Source of the DNA: Novosphingobium sp. MW5
Lineage (GTDB): Bacteria > Pseudomonadota > Alphaproteobacteria > Sphingomonadales > Sphingomonadaceae
NCBI GenBank assembly: GCA_025938935.1
Contig: JAPCWB010000001.1
Location: 186,001 to 250,000 of the forward strand
DNA length: 64,000 nt
Direction: 5' to 3'
Positions 26,880-36,148 of this stretch are shown piece by piece (within the stretch, counting starts at the first letter, position 1; every line of letters starts with the position of its first letter). The notes below the pieces were generated by a model that ran no database searches, had not been told where the DNA came from, and saw only the letters and a program-made list of their open reading frames with translations. The translations under genes were made by a program, and so were the position numbers.

Positions 26880-26908
26880 TTGACAGTTGTTTCATGCCAT
26901 AATAGATT
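26880..26908 (+). promoter_or_regulatory. Candidate sigma-70 promoter of the exopolysaccharide cluster
   Basis: A perfect TTGACA (26880-26885), a 17-base spacer, and TAGATT (26903-26908, 4 of 6 match to TATAAT), about 30 bases before the likely ATG of the NusG-like gene. No Shine-Dalgarno sequence is seen between them. Confidence 0.45.
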
Positions 26909-26939
26909 TGTATTCATAATGACAGTATTTGTATACAGA

Positions 26940-27506
26940 ATGATTTTTAATTCAGAAGAAAGTATCAAAGCCCGTGCCCTGCCGGCGCGGGAAACTTGCC
27001 CCGAGCCAAGGTGGTACGTTGCCGAGACGCTGCCTCAGGAAGAACTGCGCGCAATCGAGAACGTCAAGAAGCAGGGCTTTGAGGTGTTCTTCCCTCGATT
27101 CCGCAAGGTACGCCGCCATGCGCGAAAACGGGACGTGGTCCTTGCCCCAGTTTTCCCTGGCTACGTTTTTGTAAGAATGGACGTCCGGACTACGCACTGG
27201 ACGGCGATCAACTCCACCCGCGGCGTAAAGAGGCTTTTGGGCTTCGGAAGGCGACTTCCGCAAGCAGTAGATCCAGAAGTGATCGAAGATCTGATCTGCC
27301 GTTGCGACAATGGCATCATGAAGCAGATATCAGGGGAGCTTGCACCTGGAGATCGCGTAGTGATGAACACCGGACCCTTCGCCGATTTTGTGGCGACAAT
27401 TCAAAGCCTAGACACGAGGGGCCGTGTGAATATCCTCTTCGAGATTATGGGCGGAAGCAAAAGCATCAACGTACCCAGCGCTGCAATCCGACCCGCGGCA
27501 ACGTGA
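26940..27506 (+). CDS. NusG/RfaH-like transcription antiterminator
   Basis: A 188-aa specialised NusG paralogue. The NGN domain reads PRWYVAETLPQEELRAIENV, GFEVFFPRFRKVRRHARKRD and APVFPGYVFVRMDV, followed by RGVKRLLGFGRRLPQAVDPE. The C-terminal KOW domain is APGDRVVMNTGPFADFVATI. RfaH-type proteins load on RNA polymerase and help it read long surface-polysaccharide operons. Its place as first gene of a 20-kb exopolysaccharide cluster fits that job. I chose ATG at 26940; two upstream in-frame ATGs fall in the promoter-like region. No ops-like element was found. Confidence 0.85.
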   Translation: MIFNSEESIKARALPARETCPEPRWYVAETLPQEELRAIENVKKQGFEVFFPRFRKVRRHARKRDVVLAPVFPGYVFVRMDVRTTHWTAINSTRGVKRLLGFGRRLPQAVDPEVIEDLICRCDNGIMKQISGELAPGDRVVMNTGPFADFVATIQSLDTRGRVNILFEIMGGSKSINVPSAAIRPAAT

Positions 27507-27658
27507 GAGTAGCCTTAGACGGGGAAGTGCATGCCTTGGACGGCAAACATTCTTGCCGGGATTTGCGCACCGATCTCAGACGACAATCAATCATCCGGCG
27601 AATGTTGCATGCGATCTGCTTAGTTCGCTGACCGCGCACCACGTTGAATTATTTTGGG

Positions 27659-27687
27659 AAAAAAGAGGCGGCGTCGCGTGCCGCCTC
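27659..27687 (-). terminator. Rho-independent terminator of the small minus-strand gene
   Basis: On the minus strand GAGGCGGC pairs with GCCGCCTC around a 7-base loop and is followed by six T. It lies 20-50 bases past the stop of the gene that ends at 27710. Confidence 0.8.
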
Positions 27688-27709
27688 CCAGAGTCTCAGG
27701 GGTCTTTGT

Positions 27710-27970
27710 TTATGGACTGGAGCTACCGCCACTTGCCGCAGCAATAGCGCCAATTGCAGCCACGACCCCGGCGCCAACTAGTATCCATTGGCTACCGGAC
27801 TTGCGCTTGCAATTTGTTGTGACAGTCGCCGAGCATTTGGGGGCACGCGCTGCTCCCTCTCCCGAAACTGCCGAAAGGCTTAAAGGCACCGCCGGATTTG
27901 AAGCCGCATTCGCGGTACCAGAAAATAGCGCAGCGGGAACAAGCGCTGCAGCCAGCTTCGGAATTTTCAC
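27710..27970 (-). CDS. Small exported protein of unknown function
   Basis: An 86-aa protein starting at GTG (27970) with AGG 7 bases upstream. It has a signal-peptide-like start (VKIPKLAAALVPAALFSGTA, then NAAS). A polar middle contains two Cys (APKCSATVTTNC), followed by one C-terminal hydrophobic helix (WILVGAGVVAAIGAIAAASG) ending GGSSSP. Longer upstream readings would hide the signal. I recognise no family. It is the only minus-strand gene inside the exopolysaccharide cluster, and it has its own terminator. Confidence 0.6.
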   Translation of the reverse strand: MKIPKLAAALVPAALFSGTANAASNPAVPLSLSAVSGEGAARAPKCSATVTTNCKRKSGSQWILVGAGVVAAIGAIAAASGGSSSP

Positions 27971-28222
27971 GATGTCACCTTTTTTATGTACTCCAGCAAT
28001 GGCATACGACAGTAAACAATTCATCGCTAACGAATAGTGCATCGCCCGATCTAATTCGCTACCATCTTGATTGTATTTATAATCATTTTAATTTTCATTG
28101 TTGATATTATTTTTAGGCCTTAAACCTGATCGGGATATTGCCCGAAGCACCCCGCCAGAATAATGAACACTCACAGTCTGGCTCAAAAATACCGGGCCAA
28201 ATTACCAAGTTATTAAGCGAGA

Positions 28223-29788
28223 GTGGGTTTCACCCGCTCTGCGGCAGCTATGGTTAGATTTCTAAAGGTCTTCCCGTTTTACAACCTCCGCTTAACTGGG
28301 AGGCAGGCGCTTCGCCCTTCTCGAAAAACTCAAATGCCTTCCAGGAATCTGAGTTTGGCCATAGTCCTGATCGCAAGCGCCTTTATCCTCGGCGGCGGAT
28401 CACGGCCTGACATCGCATCAGTGCCCTACCTCCGTGCCTTGTCTGCGTTGGCTTTCGGTTTCGCTGCTTTCAGCCTGAACGCCAACCGACTGCGCACCTA
28501 CCGAATCCTTCTTTGGTTTGCGAGCGCGCTGGTTGCTCTTCCGGCGCTCCAACTCCTTCCCCTTCCGCCAGGATTGGCCAACGGGCTTGGAGGTCATGAA
28601 ATCGTCGCCGAAATCGACTCGGAATTGCAGCTGGGCAAACTTTGGCGGCCGCTCACTATGTCGCCTCAATGGACCTTGAACGCACTCTTTGCACTGACGG
28701 TCCCACTCGCCGCCCTAGTGCTAGCGACAAACCTGTCGGTGAACGAACACGGAAAACTTGCGTTATGCATTTGCTTGCTTGGTGCCTTGAGCGGTATTTT
28801 GGCTATCCTGCAGATTCAAGGCCCACCCCAAGGCCCTCTTTATTTTTATGACATCACCAACAATGGCTCTGCAGTGGGGCTATTTGCCAATCGCAATCAT
28901 CAAGCGATCTTTTTGGCATGCCTCGTACCCATAGGCTTTGCCCTGACCGTTTCTCGTCGCGGGCCTTTCACCGATCGAGCTCTCTCTTCGCCCAATAAGG
29001 CGCACCAAGCATTCAGGTCTATCGAAGGCTGGCGGACCGGTCTGATAATGGCCGTAAGCGCTGCCTTCGTGACCGCCATGGTTATCATAACCGGGTCTCG
29101 GGCCGGGTTGCTCGCCATTGCAATCGCCCTTCTGAGCACACCATTCGTAACTGGGAGCTTTGGTCGAGACGCAAAAGCTGATGGAAGCAAACAAAGCAGA
29201 ATGCTGATTATCGCCTTGAGCCTCTCCGCAGCCGGCATGCTAGCCTCTTTGGCGGTCTGGCTTGATCACGCGGTGGCGCTAGACAGGCTCGTTGCCAGCA
29301 CTCCCTCGGATGAAATGCGCCTGAAGATCTTGCCCGTCATGCGCGAGATGATCGTCGCCTATTGGCCTTGGGGGAGTGGTGCCGGCACCTTCCAGAAAGT
29401 TTATCAGATATACGAGCCAGGTAGCCTACTTGAACCTGCATATATGAACCACGCTCACAATGACTGGCTTGAGGCGATCATGACGGGCGGTGCAATCGCG
29501 GCACTGCTTCTAATTGCCGGGGTCGGAGGTTGGCTTCTGGCGGCATCTCGCGTGCTCGCTGCAGGGTCGGTCGATACATTCCAACCACTTAGGCGGGCCG
29601 CGCTTGTGGTCGTTCTTATGTTGGCGATCGCCTCGATCACCGATTACCCTCTGCGCACCCCTTCTGTCAGCGTCCTCTTCGCAATCTGCGCCGTCTGGCT
29701 TTGTGTGCCCTTCGTCCGGTCATCAACGGAAGAGCGTCTGAGCCGCCGAACCACGGATTTTGCCAAACAGGAAACGACCTCTAAATGA
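28223..29788 (+). CDS. O-antigen ligase/polymerase family membrane protein (Wzy_C type)
   Basis: A polytopic inner-membrane protein of about 520 aa with many hydrophobic helices. It has the Wzy_C/WaaL signatures NNGSAVGLFANRNHQAIFLA, ITGSRAGLLAIAIALLS, and the periplasmic loop WPWGSGAGTFQKVYQIYEPG and NHAHNDWLEAIMTGG. Such proteins polymerise or ligate undecaprenyl-linked glycans in the periplasm. The start is uncertain: GTG at 28223, ATG at 28250, or ATG at 28334 (MPSRNLSLAIVL), the last being nearest the first membrane helix. The stop overlaps the export-protein ATG by four bases. Confidence 0.85.
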   Translation: MGFTRSAAAMVRFLKVFPFYNLRLTGRQALRPSRKTQMPSRNLSLAIVLIASAFILGGGSRPDIASVPYLRALSALAFGFAAFSLNANRLRTYRILLWFASALVALPALQLLPLPPGLANGLGGHEIVAEIDSELQLGKLWRPLTMSPQWTLNALFALTVPLAALVLATNLSVNEHGKLALCICLLGALSGILAILQIQGPPQGPLYFYDITNNGSAVGLFANRNHQAIFLACLVPIGFALTVSRRGPFTDRALSSPNKAHQAFRSIEGWRTGLIMAVSAAFVTAMVIITGSRAGLLAIAIALLSTPFVTGSFGRDAKADGSKQSRMLIIALSLSAAGMLASLAVWLDHAVALDRLVASTPSDEMRLKILPVMREMIVAYWPWGSGAGTFQKVYQIYEPGSLLEPAYMNHAHNDWLEAIMTGGAIAALLLIAGVGGWLLAASRVLAAGSVDTFQPLRRAALVVVLMLAIASITDYPLRTPSVSVLFAICAVWLCVPFVRSSTEERLSRRTTDFAKQETTSK

Positions 29789-30534
29789 CGAGCTACAAGT
29801 CGGCGCAGAATCGCAAAACCCAACTGCTTGCCTTATGCGGTTTGGTCCTGCTTGCTGGCTGTGCCAGTACCCCAAAACTTGGTGGGGACAAGGATCTCAC
29901 GGTCATTTCGTCGCGAGACCTGCCCCCTCCCACGGTAAAAGACTTCTCAACCCAATCACGCCCCTACATTGTGGGACCCTTTGATCGACTTGTGATCGAC
30001 GTCTTTGGCATTGAAGGGTTGTCGGACCGTGAGGTGCAAGTTGATGCGGGCGGCAAGATCTCGTTCCCCTTGGTGGGAGTGATCGAGATTGCCGGGCAGA
30101 CGCCCGCCGAAGTCGAAATGACACTGATTTCGCGCTTGCGGGCGGCCTACGTCCGCTCGCCTCAGGTCACGGTAAATGTCAAAGAGGCCGTGAGCCAGGT
30201 GGTCACAGTGGATGGCCAGGTTAAGAAGCCCGGCCTCTTCCCGATCATAGGACGCATGACGTTGATGCGCGTCATCGCGAAGGCAGAAGGAACCGACGAG
30301 TTCTCCAATCTCGAAGACGTTGTGATATTCCGTACGGTCAATGGCCGACGACTTGCCGCGCTCTATAACCTCGATGGCATCCGGCATGGCGCTTTCCCTG
30401 ATCCGGACATCTACCCGAACGACGTTGTGATGGTCGGCGATGACAACTCACGCCGCCTGTTCAAGGACTTCCTGACCACCTTCTCGCTTGTCAGCGGACC
30501 ACTGGTAATTGCGCTCGACAGGCTTGCGAACTGA
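29785..30534 (+). CDS. Polysaccharide export outer-membrane lipoprotein (Wza/OPX type)
   Basis: A 249-aa lipoprotein. The signal peptide ends in a lipobox LLAGC, so the mature N-terminal Cys is lipidated. The Poly_export domain follows: YIVGPFDRLVIDVFGIEGLS and GGKISFPLVGVIEIAGQTPA. The SLBB-like part is VTVDGQVKKPGLFPIIGRMT and IYPNDVVMVG. OPX proteins form the periplasmic/outer-membrane exit for exopolysaccharide and work with the tyrosine kinase/co-polymerase encoded next. The C-terminus has a hydrophobic stretch (FLTTFSLVSGPLVIALD). Confidence 0.92.
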   Translation: MTSYKSAQNRKTQLLALCGLVLLAGCASTPKLGGDKDLTVISSRDLPPPTVKDFSTQSRPYIVGPFDRLVIDVFGIEGLSDREVQVDAGGKISFPLVGVIEIAGQTPAEVEMTLISRLRAAYVRSPQVTVNVKEAVSQVVTVDGQVKKPGLFPIIGRMTLMRVIAKAEGTDEFSNLEDVVIFRTVNGRRLAALYNLDGIRHGAFPDPDIYPNDVVMVGDDNSRRLFKDFLTTFSLVSGPLVIALDRLAN

Positions 30535-30547
30535 AATCGGAACGATT

Positions 30548-32773
30548 GTGACCTCAATTTCTTCAAGCCTCGCTGACGGCGAAATCGACCTGAATGAACG
30601 CCAACGACTAGCTCGCGAGGCTGCGCGTGTCGAAATGGAGGAAGAGACCAATGAGCGTCTCCTTCCTCCGATATTACTCCAATACTGGCACACTGCACTC
30701 CGCTGGCGGTTGATCTTGGCTGGTATCATCGGCTTCAGCCTCGCCGCAGGCCTCATTGCCACACTGCTGATGGCACCGCTGTTCACAGCACGATCTCAAA
30801 TCGAGATCAGCCGCCAACAGAAGAAGGTCACCAATGTTGAATCGCTAGAAGCAGCGCAATCTGGTCAAGACCTTGAATTTTATGCAACACAGTATTCTCT
30901 GCTCAAGGCTGTGTCCCTTGCACAACGCGTCGACCGCTCGCTCAAACTGACTGATAATGAAGCTTTTTTCAAAGCACATGGCGCTACACCAGCAAGCGAC
31001 ACGGAATTGCGGCGACGCCAGGCAGTCAAGCTTCTCCTGAAGAATGTCTCGATTGAGCCTGTTCGAACTTCGCGACTGGTCGATATCAAGTATACCAGCC
31101 GATCTCCCGAGCTTTCGGCACAGATCGCCAACACATGGGTGCGAGAATTTATCGGATCCAGCATGGATCGGGATTTTGCCTCAACTGCAGATGCAAGGAA
31201 GTTCCTCGAAGACCGTCTGGGCTCGCTAAAGGCAAAGCTGGAAGAGTCCGAGCGTGAAGCAGTCAGCTTCGCATCTGCTAAGGGGATAGTCGCGCTGGAT
31301 GCTGTTCGTGACGCTGAAGGCAAGACTCAGACCCAGCGCACCTTGGTTTCTGCTGATCTCGAAGCGCTCAACCAGGCATTGATTCAGGCACGAACAGAGC
31401 GAATTGCGGCCGCCAGCCGCGCTAGAGGCGGACAGGCTGGCAATTCTGCCGAGGCACTTTCTTACACTGCGATTTCATCTTTGAGGCAGCGGCGGGGTGA
31501 ACTTTCAGCCGAATATGCCAAAATCCTCTCCCAATTCGAACCGGGTTATCATGCCGCCCGAGCGCTTAAAGATCAAATCGATGCGCTCGACGCCTCTATT
31601 CAAACAGAGACATCGCGAGTCTCCAACAGTCGCAGCCTAGCGCTTGGCGAAGCGTCGCGCCGCGAAAATGACCTCAAGGCCCGGGTAGAGGAGATGAAGG
31701 CCAAGCTGGATAAACAGCAACGGGATCAGATCCAGTACAATATCTACCTCCGCGAAGCCGATACCAACCGTCAACTCTATGATGCGCTTCTTCAGCGATA
31801 CAAGGAAATCGGTGTCGCCGGTGCCGTGGGTGCAAGCAACATCGCCGTTGTCGATCAAGCTGAAGCTCCGACATCGCCCTCCGCTCCCAACATGCCCACC
31901 AACCTTGCCCTGTCTTTGCTAATAGGCCTCGGCCTCGCTGCCTTGGCTGTCATCGCACTTGAACAGATAGACGAAGGCATACGCGGCCCCAGCGATGTCT
32001 GGAAACTTCTTAAGACGCCGCTGCTTGGCAATGTTCCCTTCGTGGAATCGAGCGCTCTGGAAGCGCTTGAAGATCCGAAGTCGAGACTTTCGGAAGCTTA
32101 TTTCTCAATCCGATCCGCGCTTGCTTTCGCGACTAACCACGGCCTGCCCAAGTCGATAGCGGTCATGAGTACGCAGGCCAATGAGGGCAAATCGACCACA
32201 AGCCTTGCACTGGCCGTGATCATTGGAAGGACCGGCAAATCGGTACTGCTGGTTGATGCCGACATGCGCTCACCCTCGCTCCATCAGATCCTGACGGTCG
32301 ACAATAGCCGCGGCTTTTCGAACCTGCTGGCTGGCGAGGATGCGTTTACTGGAATAATCTCACCAACGCCGCATCGCGGTGTCAGCCTGCTCCCGACTGG
32401 CCCGATGCCGCCAAGTCCATCCGAACTGCTCAGCAATGACCGACTTGACGGGCTGCTAAAGCACTTTCTCAAGGAATTCGACCTTGTCATCTTCGACTGT
32501 CCGCCAGTTCTCGGCCTCTCCGACGCCCCCCTGATCAGCCGTACTGTAGAAGGTACCGTCTATGTCATCGAACCGGGCCGAGCGCCGGTCCGCGGAATAC
32601 GCTCCGCGCTCCAGCGCATCAGGTTGCTGGGAAGCAATGTGATCGGTGTCATCGTAACAAAGATCGACATATCCAATCAGCACTACGGCTACTCCTACGG
32701 ATACGGATACGGATACGGATACGGTTACGGAGACGGTTACGCATACGGCGAGGAAAAGACGCATGGCGATTGA
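30548..32773 (+). CDS. Wzc-type polysaccharide co-polymerase and BY tyrosine kinase
   Basis: A 741-aa inner-membrane protein controlling chain length and export. The N-terminal Wzz domain has a first helix WRLILAGIIGFSLAAGLIAT, a large periplasmic coiled-coil region with GNVT-like helices, and a second helix LALSLLIGLGLAALAVIALE. The cytoplasmic kinase has Walker A QANEGKSTTS, Walker A' VLLVDADMRSP and Walker B LVIFDCPPVLG. The tail carries a cluster of ten Tyr alternating mostly with Gly, the autophosphorylation site. I chose GTG at 30548 after CGGAACG; TTG at 30509 would overlap the export gene. The Tyr tail is encoded by a hexanucleotide repeat. Confidence 0.93.
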   Translation: MTSISSSLADGEIDLNERQRLAREAARVEMEEETNERLLPPILLQYWHTALRWRLILAGIIGFSLAAGLIATLLMAPLFTARSQIEISRQQKKVTNVESLEAAQSGQDLEFYATQYSLLKAVSLAQRVDRSLKLTDNEAFFKAHGATPASDTELRRRQAVKLLLKNVSIEPVRTSRLVDIKYTSRSPELSAQIANTWVREFIGSSMDRDFASTADARKFLEDRLGSLKAKLEESEREAVSFASAKGIVALDAVRDAEGKTQTQRTLVSADLEALNQALIQARTERIAAASRARGGQAGNSAEALSYTAISSLRQRRGELSAEYAKILSQFEPGYHAARALKDQIDALDASIQTETSRVSNSRSLALGEASRRENDLKARVEEMKAKLDKQQRDQIQYNIYLREADTNRQLYDALLQRYKEIGVAGAVGASNIAVVDQAEAPTSPSAPNMPTNLALSLLIGLGLAALAVIALEQIDEGIRGPSDVWKLLKTPLLGNVPFVESSALEALEDPKSRLSEAYFSIRSALAFATNHGLPKSIAVMSTQANEGKSTTSLALAVIIGRTGKSVLLVDADMRSPSLHQILTVDNSRGFSNLLAGEDAFTGIISPTPHRGVSLLPTGPMPPSPSELLSNDRLDGLLKHFLKEFDLVIFDCPPVLGLSDAPLISRTVEGTVYVIEPGRAPVRGIRSALQRIRLLGSNVIGVIVTKIDISNQHYGYSYGYGYGYGYGYGDGYAYGEEKTHGD
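32695..32745 (+). repeat. GGATAC-type hexanucleotide repeat encoding the Tyr-Gly tail
   Basis: About four perfect GGATAC units flanked by diverged copies (GGCTAC, GGTTAC, GGAGAC). Each unit encodes Gly-Tyr. Slippage would change the number of phosphorylatable tyrosines in whole units without a frameshift. Confidence 0.85.
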
Positions 32774-32954
32774 TTTTGCCAATATAAGACGCTTCGTTCG
32801 CAAGCGCTCAACCAATCACGCCAATCACTACAATGCCGGCGAATTGAGCGAGCTGGATCTAGATCGCTACGGATTTCTGAAGAAAAGCCTGATCATGGCC
32901 GCGTACATCCCTCTGTTTACGCTAGCAGTCCTTTTGCGCCTTTTCAGGCGCTGA
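32763..32954 (+). CDS. Small membrane protein of the exopolysaccharide cluster
   Basis: A 63-aa protein, MAIDFANIRRFVRKRSTNHA at the N-terminus, with a charged middle (AGELSELDLDRYGFLKK) and one C-terminal membrane helix (SLIMAAYIPLFTLAVLLRLF) ending RR. The ATG overlaps the kinase stop by 11 bases, so translation is coupled. No known family recognised. The tight coupling suggests a partner of the kinase/co-polymerase. Confidence 0.6.
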   Translation: MAIDFANIRRFVRKRSTNHANHYNAGELSELDLDRYGFLKKSLIMAAYIPLFTLAVLLRLFRR

Positions 32955-32972
32955 TCCGTTCGTCCGCTCTCA

Positions 32973-34111
32973 ATGATGTTCAACGTACGAGTGTTTGTCA
33001 TTGGCGCAGCCAGCATTGGCTGGGCATTAATGGCATTTCACAATGCGGGAATGTCCTCCGTCAATCATCCGCCCAAGGCGCTGCGGTCGAGCGGATCAGG
33101 ATTTGTGATCAATCCAACGATTGCAAACCAGCAGTTAGCCGTAATCCGTAATGAAATCCGTCACGAGCCGCTGAGCGCCCCAGCCTTGCGAGACTTCGCA
33201 CTTGGCATCGCAAAAGGACAATTCAACACCTCGCGATCCGGGCTTGAGCGCGCCGAGCGGGTTAGCCGCCGGGACCAGTGGACCCAGCTCTTTCTGATCG
33301 AGAGCAGTGTCCAGAACGGTGACATAGCTGGTGCGCTTCGCCGCTATGACACGCTTCTGACGCTCAACGGCAGCCTCGCCCCCGTCTTGATCGATCGGCT
33401 TGTCGCCGCCCTGATCTCTCCAGATATTCGTCTGCAATTACCGCGTTACGCTAATCGGCCATGGATGCTCTTGCTTCTCGATCGTGCAGCACAAGCGGAA
33501 GGGGATCCGCAACTGGCCCTTGATCTTGCGAAGCGGACGGCACTGCTCGGGCCAGATTTGCCAGACCAGACGGCGCGTAACCTGGTATCGGCGTTTATTA
33601 CCCGCGGAGAACCCGCAAATGCTGAAGCGGTTGCAGACCAGTTAAGCGATGCCCGCCATCGAGGCTGGCGCGATACAGCATTCTCGGCTGCGAGCACCAG
33701 CATAAGACTGGTACCGTTGACTTGGGATTTGGCGGAGGGAGCCGATATTTCTGTGACCTTGGCGGCTCCCGGCATTCTGGAAGTCGCGGATATTTCGGGC
33801 AAGCGAGCGCAAGTGGCCGCGCGGCTTCAACGGCTCCCCCTGGGCGCTACACTCTCAATTTGCAGATAGACAACAGCGATCGAGTCAACACTGACTTGCG
33901 GTGGCAGATCAGCTGCATGTCTGCAGGAAATGAGACGGTTCTCCCGCTTGACAGCGATTATGCTGGCAGGACTTTCGCGACCCGATTTGATATCTCGGGA
34001 TCTTGTCGCATGACCAAATTGCGGCTGATGTATCAGCCTGATGATCACCAGGGAACGCGGAGGTTCCGTGTTGGACCGCTTACGCTGTTACGTGACGGAG
34101 CCGGGCGGTGA
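32973..34111 (+). pseudogene. Exported helical-repeat plus beta-domain protein, frameshifted at a C run
   Basis: The first frame encodes a signal-anchor-like start (NVRVFVIGAASIGWALMAFH) and TPR-like helical repeats (SVQNGDIAGALRRYDTLLTL, AEGDPQLALDLAKRTALLGP). A beta region starts at VPLTWDLAEGADISVTLAAP. It stops soon after RLQRLP. The next frame continues PGRYTLNLQIDNSDRVNTDL and FRVGPLTLLRD. The break is at CTCCCCC (about 33836-33841): one more C gives LPPGRYTLNLQ, a typical beta-sandwich edge. The family is unrecognised; its position suggests a periplasmic helper of polysaccharide assembly. Confidence 0.7.
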
Positions 34112-34240
34112 TGTGCGTTTTTCGACAGTTTGCGTGGGCGAAAAACTTTGCCTTCTATAAATAGGGCTGACTGAGGTGCTCTTTCGTACGTCTTGGGAAC
34201 GCGAACTGTCGCACGCGCAGGCAGAATCGCGCCACGTTTA

Positions 34241-36070
34241 ATGTGTGGTATTGCGGGAATTTTTGGCTTTTCCGGTCAGCACGTAAATCTCGTCGCCGTT
34301 GCCCGTATGACGACAGCCATGGCATCTCGCGGGCCTGACGGAGAGGGTCATTGGCAAAGCGATGACGGCCGACTATCGCTTGGACACCGAAGACTATCGA
34401 TTATTGACCTGAATCGCAGGTCCGACCAACCCTTACATTCGCAAGATGGCCGTTACTCGATTGTTTTCAACGGGGAAATCTACAATTATCGGGAGCTGCG
34501 CAGAAACCTCGAGGCTAAAGGATCTATTTTTCGAACCGAATCTGATACCGAAGTAATACTTGAACTTTTCAGAGTTCGCGGAAAATCTATGTTCTGTGAA
34601 TTGCGCGGAATGTTCGCCTTTACCATTTGGGACAGTTTAGAACGTAGGCTTTTTCTCGTGCGTGATCCATACGGCATAAAGCCATTATATTATTTTTTAT
34701 CTACAAAATACATCCAATTTGCCTCACAAGTTAAAGCTTTAGTCGCCGGAGGCGTGGCCGGCTCTCCTGATCCGGCGGCAATTGTTGGATTCCACCTATT
34801 CGGCAGCATTCCTGAGCCCTATACCTATCTAGATACAGTAAAATCGCTACCTTCTGGCCATTATTTGGAAATATCCGATCGGGGTTCTGCGAAAATAGAG
34901 TCGTATAGCCTTATATCGGAAATAATTAATCTGAGAGATTATAAAGAGTCATTATATTTAGAACACCATAAACCAGTCCGCGAAGCGTTGTTAGATTCCG
35001 TCAAGGCACACCTCGTTTCGGACTTGCCGGTAGGTCTGTTTCTCTCTGCTGGGATCGATTCTGGCGCCCTGCTTGGGCTCATGCGCGATGCAACGGCGTC
35101 TCAGATTTCTTGTTTAACCCTCGCTTTCGACGAATTCCAATCTTCGCGCGATGACGAAGCAACCATAGCTGCACAGGTGGCACGGCAATATGGTGCGGAC
35201 CATCACGTGCACTGTATGACCCGGGATGACTTCCTCGCTGACCTTCCGCTGTTCTTTGCTGCTATGGATCAGCCTACAATCGACGGCGTCAACACCTACT
35301 TCATCAGTAAGGCTGCCAAGGAAATCGGACTGAAAATCGCAATTTCCGGACTTGGCGGAGATGAGTTGTTCGGTGGTTATCCCAGCTTTCGACATATCCC
35401 TCGCGATGTCGCTCGCGTTAAGCTCCTGCGAATGGGGTGCGATGCAACTGCATCGGACTGGCAATCGCTCCCGCGCTCAGGACGTTCAGGTCATATCGAG
35501 CCGAAGATCGAAGCTCTTTTTCGCTATGGAGCAAGTTTCGAGGGGGCTTATCTGGCTCGCCGATGTGTGTTTACTCCCCAGGAACTTCCAGGCGTGATGG
35601 ACAGGGACTTGGCGATCGCAGGTCTCACCAAGTTACAACCCCTAGAGCATATCGGGGCCCAGACGAGACAGAAGTCCCGAAGCAGTTTTGGGCATGTCGC
35701 TCTACTGGAAAGCACAATCTATATGCGCAACCAGTTGCTTAGGGACACGGACTGGGCAGCAATGGCACATTCACTGGAAGTGCGGACGCCTTTGGTGGAC
35801 AGTTTTCTGCTACGCAAGCTGTCTCCACACTTTCAGTCAGATGCGAATCGCATTGATAAGAGCACTCTCGCCACGGCCCCTGAAACGCCTTTGCCGGATT
35901 CGGTAACCCGGCGGCCGAAAAGCGGTTTTTCCACTCCGCTTCACCAGTGGCTTCAGCACGAAAATGCCCTTGGCGGATGGCGTGATTCTCCAACTTTACG
36001 TCGCAAAGGTACTAAGTGGGCAAAACGCTGGGCCTTCTCCGTTTCGCAACAGTTCTTCGGTGCGATTTGA
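34241..36070 (+). CDS. asnB: Asparagine synthase (glutamine-hydrolysing)-like amidotransferase
   Basis: A 609-aa class II glutamine amidotransferase. The start is set by MCGIAGIFGFSG, where Cys2 becomes the catalytic N-terminus. Glutaminase motifs: ASRGPDGEGHW, LGHRRLSIIDL, FNGEIYNYREL. The synthetase PP-loop is VGLFLSAGIDSGALLGL, with SGLGGDELFGGYPSF and a C-terminal SLEVRTPLVDSFL. Members in polysaccharide clusters are thought to amidate sugar carboxyl groups or precursors rather than make free Asn; that is inference. The stretch 34500-35000 is visibly AT-rich, unlike the neighbours, a sign of acquisition. Confidence 0.88.
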   Translation: MCGIAGIFGFSGQHVNLVAVARMTTAMASRGPDGEGHWQSDDGRLSLGHRRLSIIDLNRRSDQPLHSQDGRYSIVFNGEIYNYRELRRNLEAKGSIFRTESDTEVILELFRVRGKSMFCELRGMFAFTIWDSLERRLFLVRDPYGIKPLYYFLSTKYIQFASQVKALVAGGVAGSPDPAAIVGFHLFGSIPEPYTYLDTVKSLPSGHYLEISDRGSAKIESYSLISEIINLRDYKESLYLEHHKPVREALLDSVKAHLVSDLPVGLFLSAGIDSGALLGLMRDATASQISCLTLAFDEFQSSRDDEATIAAQVARQYGADHHVHCMTRDDFLADLPLFFAAMDQPTIDGVNTYFISKAAKEIGLKIAISGLGGDELFGGYPSFRHIPRDVARVKLLRMGCDATASDWQSLPRSGRSGHIEPKIEALFRYGASFEGAYLARRCVFTPQELPGVMDRDLAIAGLTKLQPLEHIGAQTRQKSRSSFGHVALLESTIYMRNQLLRDTDWAAMAHSLEVRTPLVDSFLLRKLSPHFQSDANRIDKSTLATAPETPLPDSVTRRPKSGFSTPLHQWLQHENALGGWRDSPTLRRKGTKWAKRWAFSVSQQFFGAI

Positions 36071-36148
36071 TTATTGGCTGCGAATTAGCTTTGCAGACCA
36101 AATTGGCGCACGAAACCGAACGTCCCCGACCCTGAGTAGATTGGACAA

